Source of the DNA: Microbacterium oxydans
GTDB taxonomy: Bacteria; Actinomycetota; Actinomycetes; Actinomycetales; Microbacteriaceae
Assembly (NCBI RefSeq): GCF_900095745.1
Contig: NZ_FMIR01000015.1
Location: forward strand, 1 to 64,000
Reading direction: 5' to 3'
DNA length: 64,000 nt
Each line of letters starts with the position of its first letter. The first letter of the stretch is position 1. The translations under genes were made by a program, and so were the position numbers. The notes beneath the pieces were generated by a model. It made no database searches. It saw only the letters and a list, made by a program, of their open reading frames with translations, and was not told the DNA's origin. Positions 1 through 8,319 of this stretch are shown piece by piece.

Positions 1-949
1 GGGGATCGGCGACCGGGAAGGGCATGGGCAGCGCCTCGATCGTCGGGAGACCGATGCCCGGCGTGGGCGCGATCGGCGCGCCGGGAAGCGAGGGCACATC
101 CACCCGCGGGGGATCCGCGATCAGGTCGGGGAAGTCGGGGCCGGCAATCCCACCCGGCAGCGACGGCAGGTTGACCCGCGGCGGGTCGGCGATGAAGTCG
201 GGAAGCGACGGGAGCACCGGCGCAGGACCGCCACCGATACCGGGCTCGGGAAGAGACGGCAACGGCGCAGGAATCGGATCCGGAAGCGACGGGAGCACCG
301 GCGCAGGACCGCCACCGATACCCGGCTCGGGAAGAGACGGCAACGGCGCAGGAATCGGATCCGGAAGCGACGGCAGCACCGGCGCAGGACCGCCACCGAT
401 ACCCGGCTCGGGAAGAGACGGCAACGGCGCAGGAATCGGATCCGGAAGCGACGGCAGCACCGGCGCAGGACCGCCACCGATACCGGGCTCGGGAAGAGAC
501 GGCAACGGCGCAGGAATCGGGTCAGGTGCAGGACCGGGGGCCGGTGCAGGAGCCGGCGAGGGGCCGGGAGCAGGTCCGGGAGTCGGCCCCGTGGCGCCGT
601 CCGGACCACCGCCGACGGTGGGAGGCGTCTCAGCCTGGCCACCCTGCGGCCGCTCGACGTGCTTCATCCCGTCGGTGACGCTCTTGGCCATGTTGCGGTC
701 GAGGTCGCCGAAGGTGTCGGCGATCGCCTGCAGGGTGTCGCGGATGCCTTCCAGGCTCTTCTGCAGCTGGCCGCGCTTGCGATCCCAGTTGCCGGCGAAG
801 TCCTGCACCTTGCCGGAGAGGCCGCCGTGGCCGGTGAGCCCGGCGACGTCGTCACCGAACCGGTCGGCGTTCGCGAACGTCTGGATGGCGGCGCTGATCG
901 ATGAACGCGACGCGTCCAGCAGACTGCTCTCGAGCGTGAGGTCGCTCAT
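1..949 (-). CDS. WXG100-like protein with Pro-rich repeat tail (partial)
   Basis: The gene starts at ATG 947-949 with a GGGGGG-type ribosome site just upstream, and its 3' end lies beyond base 1. Residues 1-100 are predicted mostly helical with W55 in a central GNWDRKRG turn, the layout of a small ESAT-6/WXG100-like helical hairpin. From about residue 105 the chain becomes almost pure Pro/Gly/Ala, then has four identical-phase 27-residue repeats containing PSLP and PEPGIGGGPAP, followed by DPPRV/PSLP variants up to the window edge. It lies downstream of another WXG100 gene and the FtsK-type ATPase, so it is probably a secreted substrate of that system with a cell-wall-spanning or adhesive tail. 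The fold and the role are inference; the repeat structure is read directly. Confidence 0.8.
   Translation of the reverse strand, partial: MSDLTLESSLLDASRSSISAAIQTFANADRFGDDVAGLTGHGGLSGKVQDFAGNWDRKRGQLQKSLEGIRDTLQAIADTFGDLDRNMAKSVTDGMKHVERPQGGQAETPPTVGGGPDGATGPTPGPAPGPSPAPAPAPGPAPDPIPAPLPSLPEPGIGGGPAPVLPSLPDPIPAPLPSLPEPGIGGGPAPVLPSLPDPIPAPLPSLPEPGIGGGPAPVLPSLPDPIPAPLPSLPEPGIGGGPAPVLPSLPDFIADPPRVNLPSLPGGIAGPDFPDLIADPPRVDVPSLPGAPIAPTPGIGLPTIEALPMPFPVADP
201..524. repeat. Four tandem 81-bp repeats inside the Pro-rich tail
   Basis: Units begin at 201, 282, 363 and 444. Each is exactly 81 bp, differs from the others by only a few bases, and keeps the minus-strand reading frame (27 codons). A degenerate related block continues from about 60 to 200. 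The near-identity points to recent duplication or gene conversion and possible copy-number variation. Confidence 0.93.
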
Positions 950-986
950 CGTTCCCCCCGGAGATGGATGAAGGTCGTTCAGGCGC

Positions 987-1022
987 ACACGAGGGGATGC
1001 CGAGGTCGGCATCCCCTCGTGT
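987..1022 (-). terminator. Strong hairpin between the two WXG100-like genes
   Basis: Bases 987-1003 and 1006-1022 form a perfect 17-bp GC-rich stem with a two-base GG centre. It sits 12 bases beyond the stop codon of the upstream WXG100 gene. There is no T-run, as is common in high-GC actinobacteria. It may terminate part of the transcription or stabilise the upstream message. Confidence 0.7.
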
Positions 1023-1034
1023 GGTGTGCGGCGA

Positions 1035-1331
1035 TTACTGGCGGATCTGCGCGGCCAGCTGCTCGTCGGTCGACTGCAGCGACTGGGCTGCGACGTCGAG
1101 GAAGCGAGCCATGCCTTCGATGCCGGCGATGGTCGCGGTCGCGCCCTGGTTGAACTGTGCGTACGACGCGTCGAACGCACCAGAGGCGGACGTGGTCACG
1201 AAGCCGCCCGAGACGAGCTGCGAGACGTATGCGCGGAGGTTCTTCAGCTGCGTTTCGATGTCCTGCTGGCCCGTGCGGAGACGGCCAGCAGCATCCTTCA
1301 TGTCGGCGTAGCTGACTTTGAGGTTCGTCAT
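1035..1331 (-). CDS. WXG100 family type VII secretion target
   Basis: A 98-residue all-helical protein, the usual size of ESAT-6/CFP-10-like substrates. The turn between the two helices carries SGGF (about 41-44) and SGAFDASY instead of a strict Trp-X-Gly; many actinobacterial WXG100 proteins have this SGF variant. No signal peptide is seen, as expected for substrates exported by an EccC-type ATPase. GGAAGG lies 7 bases before the ATG. It is flanked by two hairpins (987-1022 and 1411-1428), which suggests that it is made at a level different from the ATPase gene just upstream. Partner and cargo role are inferred. Confidence 0.9.
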   Translation of the reverse strand: MTNLKVSYADMKDAAGRLRTGQQDIETQLKNLRAYVSQLVSGGFVTTSASGAFDASYAQFNQGATATIAGIEGMARFLDVAAQSLQSTDEQLAAQIRQ

Positions 1332-1410
1332 GGTGTTACCTTCCGGTCGCCCCGGCGGGTGCCGGAGAGTTCTTGTGCTTCGAGACTAACGAAGCGGTCC
1401 TGGTCTGCAA

Positions 1411-1428
1411 ATGGGGAGAAGTCCCCAT
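1411..1428 (-). terminator. Short hairpin between the FtsK/EccC gene and the WXG100 gene
   Basis: A 7-bp inverted repeat, ATGGGGA/TCCCCAT, with a 4-base loop lies 17 bases beyond the EccC stop codon. It is followed on the minus strand by TTTGC. It could be a weak terminator or an RNA-processing boundary separating the large ATPase message from the small WXG100 genes. Confidence 0.4.
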
Positions 1429-1445
1429 CGGTCTCGGATGTGCGC

Positions 1446-4400
1446 TCAGACGGTCTCGGGGATGACGAGCGGGAACTGCACACGCACCACCTTTCCGCGC
1501 TGCGCGAGCACCGCACGCCCCACCGGGAACTCGCCCCGACCGATCCGCGGCAGCGGCGCCTTGAGCACGAGTTCGCCGTCGATCGTCTCGGGCTGGAGCA
1601 CCACCCCGCGGCGCGACTGCTTGATCTCGCCGAGCAGACCGAAGTTGCTCGTCCACTCGCTCGTGTCGCCCGTGAACAGCAGCAGCAGCTCGCCGCGGCC
1701 GGCCCTCTTGACCAGGTCGGACAGCGGCATCTCCAGCAGCGACGACGCGAACTCCGCCACGCCCTCGACGGCCACGACCGGCTTGAGACCCGCTTCGGCC
1801 TTCTCGACGATCTCGGCGACCGCCGCCGTGCCGCTGATGCCGTCGGCCGCCGAAGCCGTCCACGCCACCGCGTTCTTCACCGGCGAGCGCGATGACCCGA
1901 GGTACAGCGTCGGTGTGCCCGGCCGCGCCCGCAGCATCTGCTGGGTGATCGCGGCGAGCGCGTTGCTCTTCCCACTCGCGGGAGGGCCGGCGATCACGAA
2001 CGTGCCGGTCGGCTCGATCCCGAACGGACCGAGGTCGGCGTCGGAGAGTCCGACGACGAGCTGGTCGCCGAGAAGAGCGGGGACCTCGTCGATGCGGTAG
2101 CTCAGCGGGAGCGCCCGCACCGGCGGAGCATCCGGAACGCCACGGCGCGACATGGACGCCGCCATCCGCTCGATCGCGAGGGACTGCTCCTTCATGCTGC
2201 GCGTGCCCCCGACGATCGCTATCTGCGCCTCGTTCTCGCCGACGATCGCGCGTCCGGGTACCGACTCCGGGTTCAGCACGTCCTTGGGGACGTTGAGGAT
2301 GTTGTACGCGTCGGTGTCGGACATGCGCAACACCACGCGGCGCTGGATCATCGCGTTCAGCGCGCTGGGGATGCTCTGGAACCGGTCGGCCGACAGCACC
2401 ACGTGGATGCCGACCGCTCGTCCGTCGGAGAGCACCTCCTGCAGGGCGTTGTAGGTGTCGGAGCGGCCGATCACGGCCTCGTAGTCGTTGCGGAACGCCG
2501 CGAAGCCGTCGATGAGCACCACGATGCGCGGCTCGTCGGACTTGCCGGACAGCGCGCGGTACTCGGTCAGGGTCGCCGCGCCCACCGCGGAGTAGGCGTC
2601 GCCCCGACGGTCGAGCTCGCTGCGCAGGGTCGCGAACAGCCGGGCCACGCGCTCGGCGTCGTCGCCCGAGATGACCGAGCCCACGTGCGGCAGCGGCTCC
2701 AGCATCCGCAGCGCGCCGGAGCCGAAGTCGAGCCCGTAGACGTGCACGGGGCCGCCGCGCGGGGTGATGCCGGCCGACACCGCGAGGGTGCGCAGCGCGG
2801 CGCTCTTGCCCGCGCCGCTGGTGCCGTAGATCACCATGTGACCCTCGGTGTCGGGCAGGAAATGGAACGGCACCTGCTCCTGGCGCTCCGGCTGGTCGAC
2901 CACGCCGAGCAGCAGAGCCGCGTCCGTACGCTGCGGCAGCTTGAGCTGGTCGAACGTCGGTGCCAGCTCGTCGAGCCACGGCCGACGCGGCTTCTCGACC
3001 TGGGCTGCTTGGGCGGCGAGCACCATCGTGCTGACGAGGCGCTGCTGATCGTTCGGACCGAGGTCCTCATCGACCACGACCGCGTTCTCGTCGATGGGCA
3101 GCTCCCACGGTCCCTGGTCGGTGGTGCCGAACGAGGCGATCGCCACATCGACGCCGTCGCTCTCGCCGAGGCTCCAGCCACCGGCGTAGGCGGACTGGAA
3201 CAGGGTCATGCGCCCCGGGCCGGTCTTCGCGATACCTCGACCCGGTGTGCCCGGATCGAACAGCGAGGCGTCCTTCGTGCCGATGACGTCGTTGCTGTCG
3301 GTCTCGTCGGCCATGCGCAGGGCGACACGGAGGTTCGTGTTCGCCCGCAGGTTGTCCTTGATGACACCGGCCGGACGCTGCGTGGCCATGATCAGGTGGA
3401 TGCCCAGCGAACGGCCGCGCTGGGCGATGTCGATGACGCCGTCGACGAACTCCGGCACCTCCTTGGCGAGGGCAGCGAACTCGTCGATCACGAGCACCAG
3501 CGCGGGCGGAGCCTGCGGGTCTCCGGCGCGCTCGAGCTCGAGGATGTCCTTGGCCTTCTTGCGGTTGAACAGGTGCTCGCGGTAGTGCAGTTCGGCCCGG
3601 AGGCTCACCAGCACGCGGCGCACGAGGTGCTCGTTCAGGTCGGTCACGATACCGACGCAGTGCGGCAGGCTCGTGCAGTCGGCGAACGCCGAGCCGCCCT
3701 TGTAGTCGACGAACAGGAACGTCAGGCGCTCCGGGCTGTACTCGGTCGCCATGCCGAGCACCCACGCCTGCAGGAACTCGCTCTTGCCGGATCCCGTCGT
3801 GCCACCCACGAGGGCGTGCGGTCCCTGCTGACGCAGATCGAGCTGCAGCGCGCCCTCCGCGCCGGCGCCGACCAGGGCGCGCAGCTTCGGCTGGTAGCGC
3901 CGCGCCGACCCCGACTTGCGCCGGGAATGGAGCGAGTCGTTCTGGGTCCAGCGGTCGACGACGCTCTCGGGCTGAGTGGCCATGTCGCGCCCCAGCAGGT
4001 GCAGCATCGAGATGGTCCGCGGCACGTCGCTGCGGTCGAGGGCGACCTCGCCGGCGTCGGTCAGGCGGGCCAGGGCGCGGGCGAAGACGGCGAACTGCTC
4101 GCGTGTGAGCTCGTCGACGGAGAGGTTCTCGACCGTCTCGCCGAGTCGCACGAAGTGCGCACTGTCGGTCTGACCGAGCTCCACGAACGTGCGGCAGGAT
4201 GCCGGGAGGGCAGCCGCGTCCTCCGTGAGCCACACCGGGAAGATCCCGCGCATGGCGGCGCGCTCGGAGAGCTGGATGAGGCGTCCGCGGTCGATGGGCG
4301 CATCCGGGGCGATGAGCACGACGATCGCCGGCTTCGGCACCGAGTCGTTGCGGTTGCGCGAGGAGTCCTCGCCGACCTTCGAGCCGCTGTTCGTCGCGGC

Positions 4401-5921
4401 CTTCTCGGCCTGCAGCGCACCGAGCTCCACGGCTTCGCCGCCACGGCTGGAGCGGTTGTCGATGAGCTCTTCGAGACGGGCGACGATCTGCCCGGCCGAC
4501 GATGGGCCGTCGCCGATCGGCTGCACGCCGAGAACGGCCTGTGCCGACCAGGCGTGCGGCAGCCACTTCGCGTCGGCGAGCTGCGCACCCCAGCGCGGAC
4601 CCCACAGACCGACGACGCCGACGTCGCCGGGAGCGTGCAGGCCGGCGATCTGCGCGAGCAGCGCTCTGGCGTAGCCCGTGGAACGGCCGCCGAGGCCGGC
4701 GATGCCGAGCGCGCCGACGTCTTTGAGGTCTTCGAGGATCGGCACCTGCGGCACGATCCGGGTGGCATCGATCACCGCGTCGAGCTTCTCCACGTACTCG
4801 GGGATGGCACGGTCCCGGCCGTTGGAATCCTTCACGGAGCTGCGGGAGCCGGTGTCGCCGATGCCGAGCCGCACGTGCAGGAACGACCAGTGCTCGGCAC
4901 GACGCGTCCAGATGGTGGGTCCGGCCGCGAGCGCGGCGTCGCTGACCTCGCGCAGCAGCGGAACCTCGCGGCGACGCACGTCGATCTCGCGTTCGCGCTC
5001 GCTCTGCAGTCTGGCGTCCAGACGCTCCAGCTGCTCCTCGAACCGCTTCTTGTCCTCTTCGAGCTCCTGCTTGTTCTGGTTCCTCGTCGTGACCCAGGTG
5101 CCGATCATGAGCAGCGGCGACAGGGCCACGAACATCAGCGACATGGGGCTCTGGGTGAAGGCGAACATCGCACCACCCATGAGCACCGGCGCGACCAGTG
5201 CGAGCATCGGGAACGGCTGCTTGCGCGCGGGGACCGGCAGATCCGTGCCGTCGAGTTCTTCGCCCAGGTACCGTTCCTCGACGCGCGGCGATCGCACGAA
5301 CTCGACCTGGCGGATCGAGGCGACGGCCGGCGAGGGCGCTGCGGCATCGGCCTCGACCTTGACCGTGATCGGGGTGTCGCCGATCACGACGGCGAGCTCG
5401 CCCTCGGCGGCGACCAGACGCACGACAGAGGCCCCATCGATCAGGATGCCGTTGGCGGAGTTCAGGTCGATCATCTCGACGCGATCGCCGATCTCGAGCC
5501 GCGCGTGCCGCTTGGACACCAGCGGGTCGTCGATCACGACATCGCAGGAGTCGTCGCGACCGAGCACGATCGTGCCGCGGGTGAGGGCGATCGACCGCGC
5601 TCCCGGCCCCGTGCCGACCTCCATGCGACCGATCACCGGGCGCTGCTGGTACGTGGCGGGGACCACACGGACGGTCGCTCCGTGAGCGAGACCGACGTGC
5701 GCGAAGGTCGACTCCGGCGCGAGCAGGTCACCGGAACCGGCGACCACCGAGCTGTACGCCTCGAGTGTCACCGCGGTCGGGTCGGCGGTGACGAAGGATC
5801 CGAGCGGATCCGCCCGGACGATCATCGCGGCGATCTCGCCGATCGTCGCCGTGTTCTCGGCGGTGACCTCGATGTCGCTGGATGCCGCGCCCTGGCGGAG
5901 CAGGGTCAGCCGTACCTTCAC
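1446..5921 (-). CDS. eccC: EccC/EssC-type FtsK/SpoIIIE secretion ATPase with FHA domain
   Basis: A 1491-residue membrane ATPase that would drive export of WXG100 substrates. In order: a beta-grasp-like N-terminus (1-90); an FHA domain (about 115-170, with GRDDSCDVVI, SKRH and NSANG); two membrane segments (about 236-280); and three P-loop modules with Walker A motifs near 706-714 (GGTTGSGKS), 1035 (GTSGAGKS) and 1313 (GPPASGKS). Only the first module has a clear acidic Walker B (VIDEF, about 813). The second reads LIDGF and the third is degenerate, the known EccC pattern of one active and two regulatory ATPases. The N-terminal FHA is more like firmicute EssC than mycobacterial EccC. The GTG start overlaps the upstream stop codon (GTGA). 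It is the last of the overlapping gene chain and directly precedes the WXG100 genes. Confidence 0.93.
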   Translation of the reverse strand: MKVRLTLLRQGAASSDIEVTAENTATIGEIAAMIVRADPLGSFVTADPTAVTLEAYSSVVAGSGDLLAPESTFAHVGLAHGATVRVVPATYQQRPVIGRMEVGTGPGARSIALTRGTIVLGRDDSCDVVIDDPLVSKRHARLEIGDRVEMIDLNSANGILIDGASVVRLVAAEGELAVVIGDTPITVKVEADAAAPSPAVASIRQVEFVRSPRVEERYLGEELDGTDLPVPARKQPFPMLALVAPVLMGGAMFAFTQSPMSLMFVALSPLLMIGTWVTTRNQNKQELEEDKKRFEEQLERLDARLQSEREREIDVRRREVPLLREVSDAALAAGPTIWTRRAEHWSFLHVRLGIGDTGSRSSVKDSNGRDRAIPEYVEKLDAVIDATRIVPQVPILEDLKDVGALGIAGLGGRSTGYARALLAQIAGLHAPGDVGVVGLWGPRWGAQLADAKWLPHAWSAQAVLGVQPIGDGPSSAGQIVARLEELIDNRSSRGGEAVELGALQAEKAATNSGSKVGEDSSRNRNDSVPKPAIVVLIAPDAPIDRGRLIQLSERAAMRGIFPVWLTEDAAALPASCRTFVELGQTDSAHFVRLGETVENLSVDELTREQFAVFARALARLTDAGEVALDRSDVPRTISMLHLLGRDMATQPESVVDRWTQNDSLHSRRKSGSARRYQPKLRALVGAGAEGALQLDLRQQGPHALVGGTTGSGKSEFLQAWVLGMATEYSPERLTFLFVDYKGGSAFADCTSLPHCVGIVTDLNEHLVRRVLVSLRAELHYREHLFNRKKAKDILELERAGDPQAPPALVLVIDEFAALAKEVPEFVDGVIDIAQRGRSLGIHLIMATQRPAGVIKDNLRANTNLRVALRMADETDSNDVIGTKDASLFDPGTPGRGIAKTGPGRMTLFQSAYAGGWSLGESDGVDVAIASFGTTDQGPWELPIDENAVVVDEDLGPNDQQRLVSTMVLAAQAAQVEKPRRPWLDELAPTFDQLKLPQRTDAALLLGVVDQPERQEQVPFHFLPDTEGHMVIYGTSGAGKSAALRTLAVSAGITPRGGPVHVYGLDFGSGALRMLEPLPHVGSVISGDDAERVARLFATLRSELDRRGDAYSAVGAATLTEYRALSGKSDEPRIVVLIDGFAAFRNDYEAVIGRSDTYNALQEVLSDGRAVGIHVVLSADRFQSIPSALNAMIQRRVVLRMSDTDAYNILNVPKDVLNPESVPGRAIVGENEAQIAIVGGTRSMKEQSLAIERMAASMSRRGVPDAPPVRALPLSYRIDEVPALLGDQLVVGLSDADLGPFGIEPTGTFVIAGPPASGKSNALAAITQQMLRARPGTPTLYLGSSRSPVKNAVAWTASAADGISGTAAVAEIVEKAEAGLKPVVAVEGVAEFASSLLEMPLSDLVKRAGRGELLLLFTGDTSEWTSNFGLLGEIKQSRRGVVLQPETIDGELVLKAPLPRIGRGEFPVGRAVLAQRGKVVRVQFPLVIPETV

Positions 5922-6643
5922 TCGTTCTCTCCCTCTGTCTCACTCGGCTGCGGGGCATCCAGCAGCGGGAGGTCGTCTTTGCTCACCAGCCGTGAGGCGA
6001 TGACGTGCTCGACCAGGCGCGCGCGCCGGTTGGTCGCGAAGCTGCGCTGACCACCGCGCATGCCCGGCACGCCGATGCGGTCGAACTTGTCGCATACGTT
6101 GTCGAGCTTGCGGTTGAAGCGGGTGACCGTCCAGCCGAGCCGTTCCGCAGCCTTGGCCGACGACGGGATCTCGCTCATGCCGGTGCCGTCGCGGCGCAGC
6201 TGCGGCTCGGCCAGTGCGAGGATCAGCAGCTTCTGACTCAGCGTCAGCGGCACGTCGCCGATGGTCGAGGCGCCGCCGTCGTCGTGCTCGCGCTTGGTGG
6301 CGCGGAACGTCGGCTCGGCGGCATGCAGCACCAGCTCGTACGTGGTGGGACCGGCGCTGAACACGATCGTCGTGGTCTCGAACACCAGGGGCAGCCGCGC
6401 GCCGGGGGCGAGCCACGCCTGCACGCCGCCCGCCGAATCGGTCACGGTCGCGGTGAGACGCGTACCGACGTTCGCGAGCCACCAGAGCCCCTCGCCGTCG
6501 CTGATCTCGAGGAAGTGGCGGTGCAGGAAGAGGTTATCGTCGAGTTCGAGGTCTCCCTCACGCCCGACGATGAAGCGGCTCCCCGGTTCGATCGGGAAGT
6601 ACTCCCCCGCGAACTCGACGGTGACTGCCGCGGGCGCGGTCAT
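5918..6643 (-). CDS. FHA-like domain protein with C-terminal winged-helix-like region
   Basis: 241 residues from ATG 6641-6643, which overlaps the kinase stop codon (ATGA); a longer upstream reading would run into the kinase gene. Residues 5-100 look like an FHA fold (SRFIVGREGDLELDD, then HRHFLEI), with the usual Asn-Gly region weak. Residues 130-220 (LTLSQKLLILALAEPQLRR, a SAKAAERLGW helix and a basic stretch) look like a winged-helix or recognition domain. It lies between the Ser/Thr kinase and the FtsK ATPase, so it probably reads phospho-threonine on the kinase or on the secretion apparatus. Whether the C-terminal region binds DNA or protein is not known. Confidence 0.82.
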   Translation of the reverse strand: MTAPAAVTVEFAGEYFPIEPGSRFIVGREGDLELDDNLFLHRHFLEISDGEGLWWLANVGTRLTATVTDSAGGVQAWLAPGARLPLVFETTTIVFSAGPTTYELVLHAAEPTFRATKREHDDGGASTIGDVPLTLSQKLLILALAEPQLRRDGTGMSEIPSSAKAAERLGWTVTRFNRKLDNVCDKFDRIGVPGMRGGQRSFATNRRARLVEHVIASRLVSKDDLPLLDAPQPSETEGENE

Positions 6644-8319
6644 CCGACGCACCCCGTGGCGGGTTCGGAGGCGCGTCCGTCGCCGCGACGCAGCATCACC
6701 TCGATGCACACCTCGCCCGTCGACGCGGGGGTGAACGTGACCGTCTCGTCGGGCGCCTGCCGGACGGCGCCGTCTGCCGCACCACCCGTCTCGGACCAGA
6801 TGAAGCTGTCGTCCTCGACCGGATCGGGGTTCGTCCACGTGAAGGTCACCTGGTCGCCCTGCCGCGTGCCGGTGAGCTCGGTGACCTTGGGCACGGCGTC
6901 GGACACCGGGTCCTGCGGGTCGACCTCCTGTGCGGTGGCCTCGGGCTGGGGCTCGGTGCCGAGGTTCGCGACCAGGGCGTTCAGGCCGAAGATCCCGCCG
7001 ACGACCACGACGACGGCTGCCACGGCGGCCAGAGTGATCCACAGTCCCCTGCGGCTGCGCTGCGGGTGGTCGGCCGCCTCGGCGACCGGGGCGGGTGCGG
7101 CGGCGGGCGCCGGCTCGATCCGGGGCGCCGTGACCGGCGCCTGCGGCTGCACGACCTGCGGCGGCCGCACGATGGTGCGGTCATCACGATCGGGCATCAC
7201 AGGGGCGGTCGGCGGCGGAGTCGCACCCGGCGCGGTTCGCTCCGCCTCCCGGCGACGCTGCGTCTGCTCGACGGCCGGCTCGGGACGCGGCGGCATCTCG
7301 AAGCGCGGAGCGTCGGGCACCACGACCGACGGCCCCTTCGGCTGCGTCATCGCCGACGGGCGCGTCGCGCTCTGCATCCCCGGATCGATGCTGACGATCT
7401 CCCGTACACGGGTGAGACCGTCGCCGTCATCTTCCAGATCCTCCGCCGGCGGGTGATCGTCGACGATGTCGATCGGCGTCACCGAGTGCGAGAGCTCGAT
7501 CTGCACCTTCTGCAGCGCGCGGGCGAAGGCGACGGCGCTCGGGAAGCGGTCGTCGGGGTTCTTCGCCATCGCGCGGTCGAGCAGGCGCTGCAGGCTGTCG
7601 GGCGAATCGGGGCGGGCCAGATTCGGCAGGGCGGCGCGTTCGATGCGCTCGATCAGGTCGGCGCTGGAGTTGCGCTCACCCGGCCGCTCGAACGGGGAGC
7701 GCCCGGCCAGCAGCGTGTACAGCGTGGCACCGAGCGCCCAGACGTCGGTACGAGGACCGCTCTGCGGCGGCTCGGCGAACGACTCCGGCGGCGACCACGG
7801 GATCGACATCCCGGAGGACTCGCCCGTCGCACCGGTCGTCGACGCGATCCCGAAGTCGGTCAGCGCCGGACGGTTGTACTCGGTGACGAGGATGTTCGCC
7901 GGCTTGATGTCGCGGTGCAGCACCCCGGCACGGTGGGCGGTCTCGACCGCTCCGGCCACCTGGATGCCGACCCGCAGCGCCTCGGCCACCGAGAACGGCT
8001 CCTTGCGGGAGCGGATCTGCAGGTTCGGCCGCGGGCAGTACTCCATCACCAGGTACGGACGGCCGTCGCCGGCGACGCCCGCCTGGTAGATCGTGACGAT
8101 CGCCGGATGCGTCGACAGCATCGCCATGACGTTCGCCTCGTCGGCGAACTCCTGCGCCGCACCGCTGGAGATGCGGTCGGCGAGCAGCACCTTCACCGCG
8201 ACGCGACGTCGCGGCATCTCCTGCTCGTACAGGAACACGTCGGCGAAGCCACCCGTGCCCAGCGGCTCCACATAGGTGAACCCGGGCAGCGCGGGCGGCG
8301 GCGAGGGGCGTCGGTTCAC
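6640..8319 (-). CDS. Transmembrane serine/threonine protein kinase (PknB-like)
   Basis: 559 residues. The kinase domain (about 12-275) has the glycine loop GTGGFADV, catalytic K43, HRDIKPAN (135-142, base D137) and DFG 155-157, so it should be active. A Pro/Ala-rich linker (about 280-425) with several Thr/Ser sites leads to one membrane helix (426-450). An extracellular domain of about 100 residues follows, with FN3-like WTNPDP and a C-terminal Cys pair, rather than the PASTA repeats of cell-wall kinases. The GTG start overlaps the upstream FHA gene (GTGA). It probably phosphorylates the FHA-bearing neighbours in response to an outside cue. The PP2C phosphatase two genes upstream is the likely opposing enzyme. 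Confidence 0.95.
   Translation of the reverse strand: MNRRPSPPPALPGFTYVEPLGTGGFADVFLYEQEMPRRRVAVKVLLADRISSGAAQEFADEANVMAMLSTHPAIVTIYQAGVAGDGRPYLVMEYCPRPNLQIRSRKEPFSVAEALRVGIQVAGAVETAHRAGVLHRDIKPANILVTEYNRPALTDFGIASTTGATGESSGMSIPWSPPESFAEPPQSGPRTDVWALGATLYTLLAGRSPFERPGERNSSADLIERIERAALPNLARPDSPDSLQRLLDRAMAKNPDDRFPSAVAFARALQKVQIELSHSVTPIDIVDDHPPAEDLEDDGDGLTRVREIVSIDPGMQSATRPSAMTQPKGPSVVVPDAPRFEMPPRPEPAVEQTQRRREAERTAPGATPPPTAPVMPDRDDRTIVRPPQVVQPQAPVTAPRIEPAPAAAPAPVAEAADHPQRSRRGLWITLAAVAAVVVVVGGIFGLNALVANLGTEPQPEATAQEVDPQDPVSDAVPKVTELTGTRQGDQVTFTWTNPDPVEDDSFIWSETGGAADGAVRQAPDETVTFTPASTGEVCIEVMLRRGDGRASEPATGCVG

Noticed and set aside
201..524. Repeats taken as a possible CRISPR array
   Set aside because: The units abut without spacers, have an 81-bp period and stay in the coding frame.
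2403..6050. A 1215-codon open frame on the plus strand opposite the FtsK/EccC gene
   Set aside because: It has no recognisable domain, is rich in Arg/His/Asp, and mirrors the codon pattern of the true gene on the minus strand. Similar long mirror frames lie opposite RecQ, the transglutaminase-like and surface-protein genes.
5918..7042. A longer start for the FHA-like protein
   Set aside because: It would overlap the kinase gene by about 400 bases with an Arg-rich nonsense-like stretch; the ATGA overlap start fits the rest of the operon.
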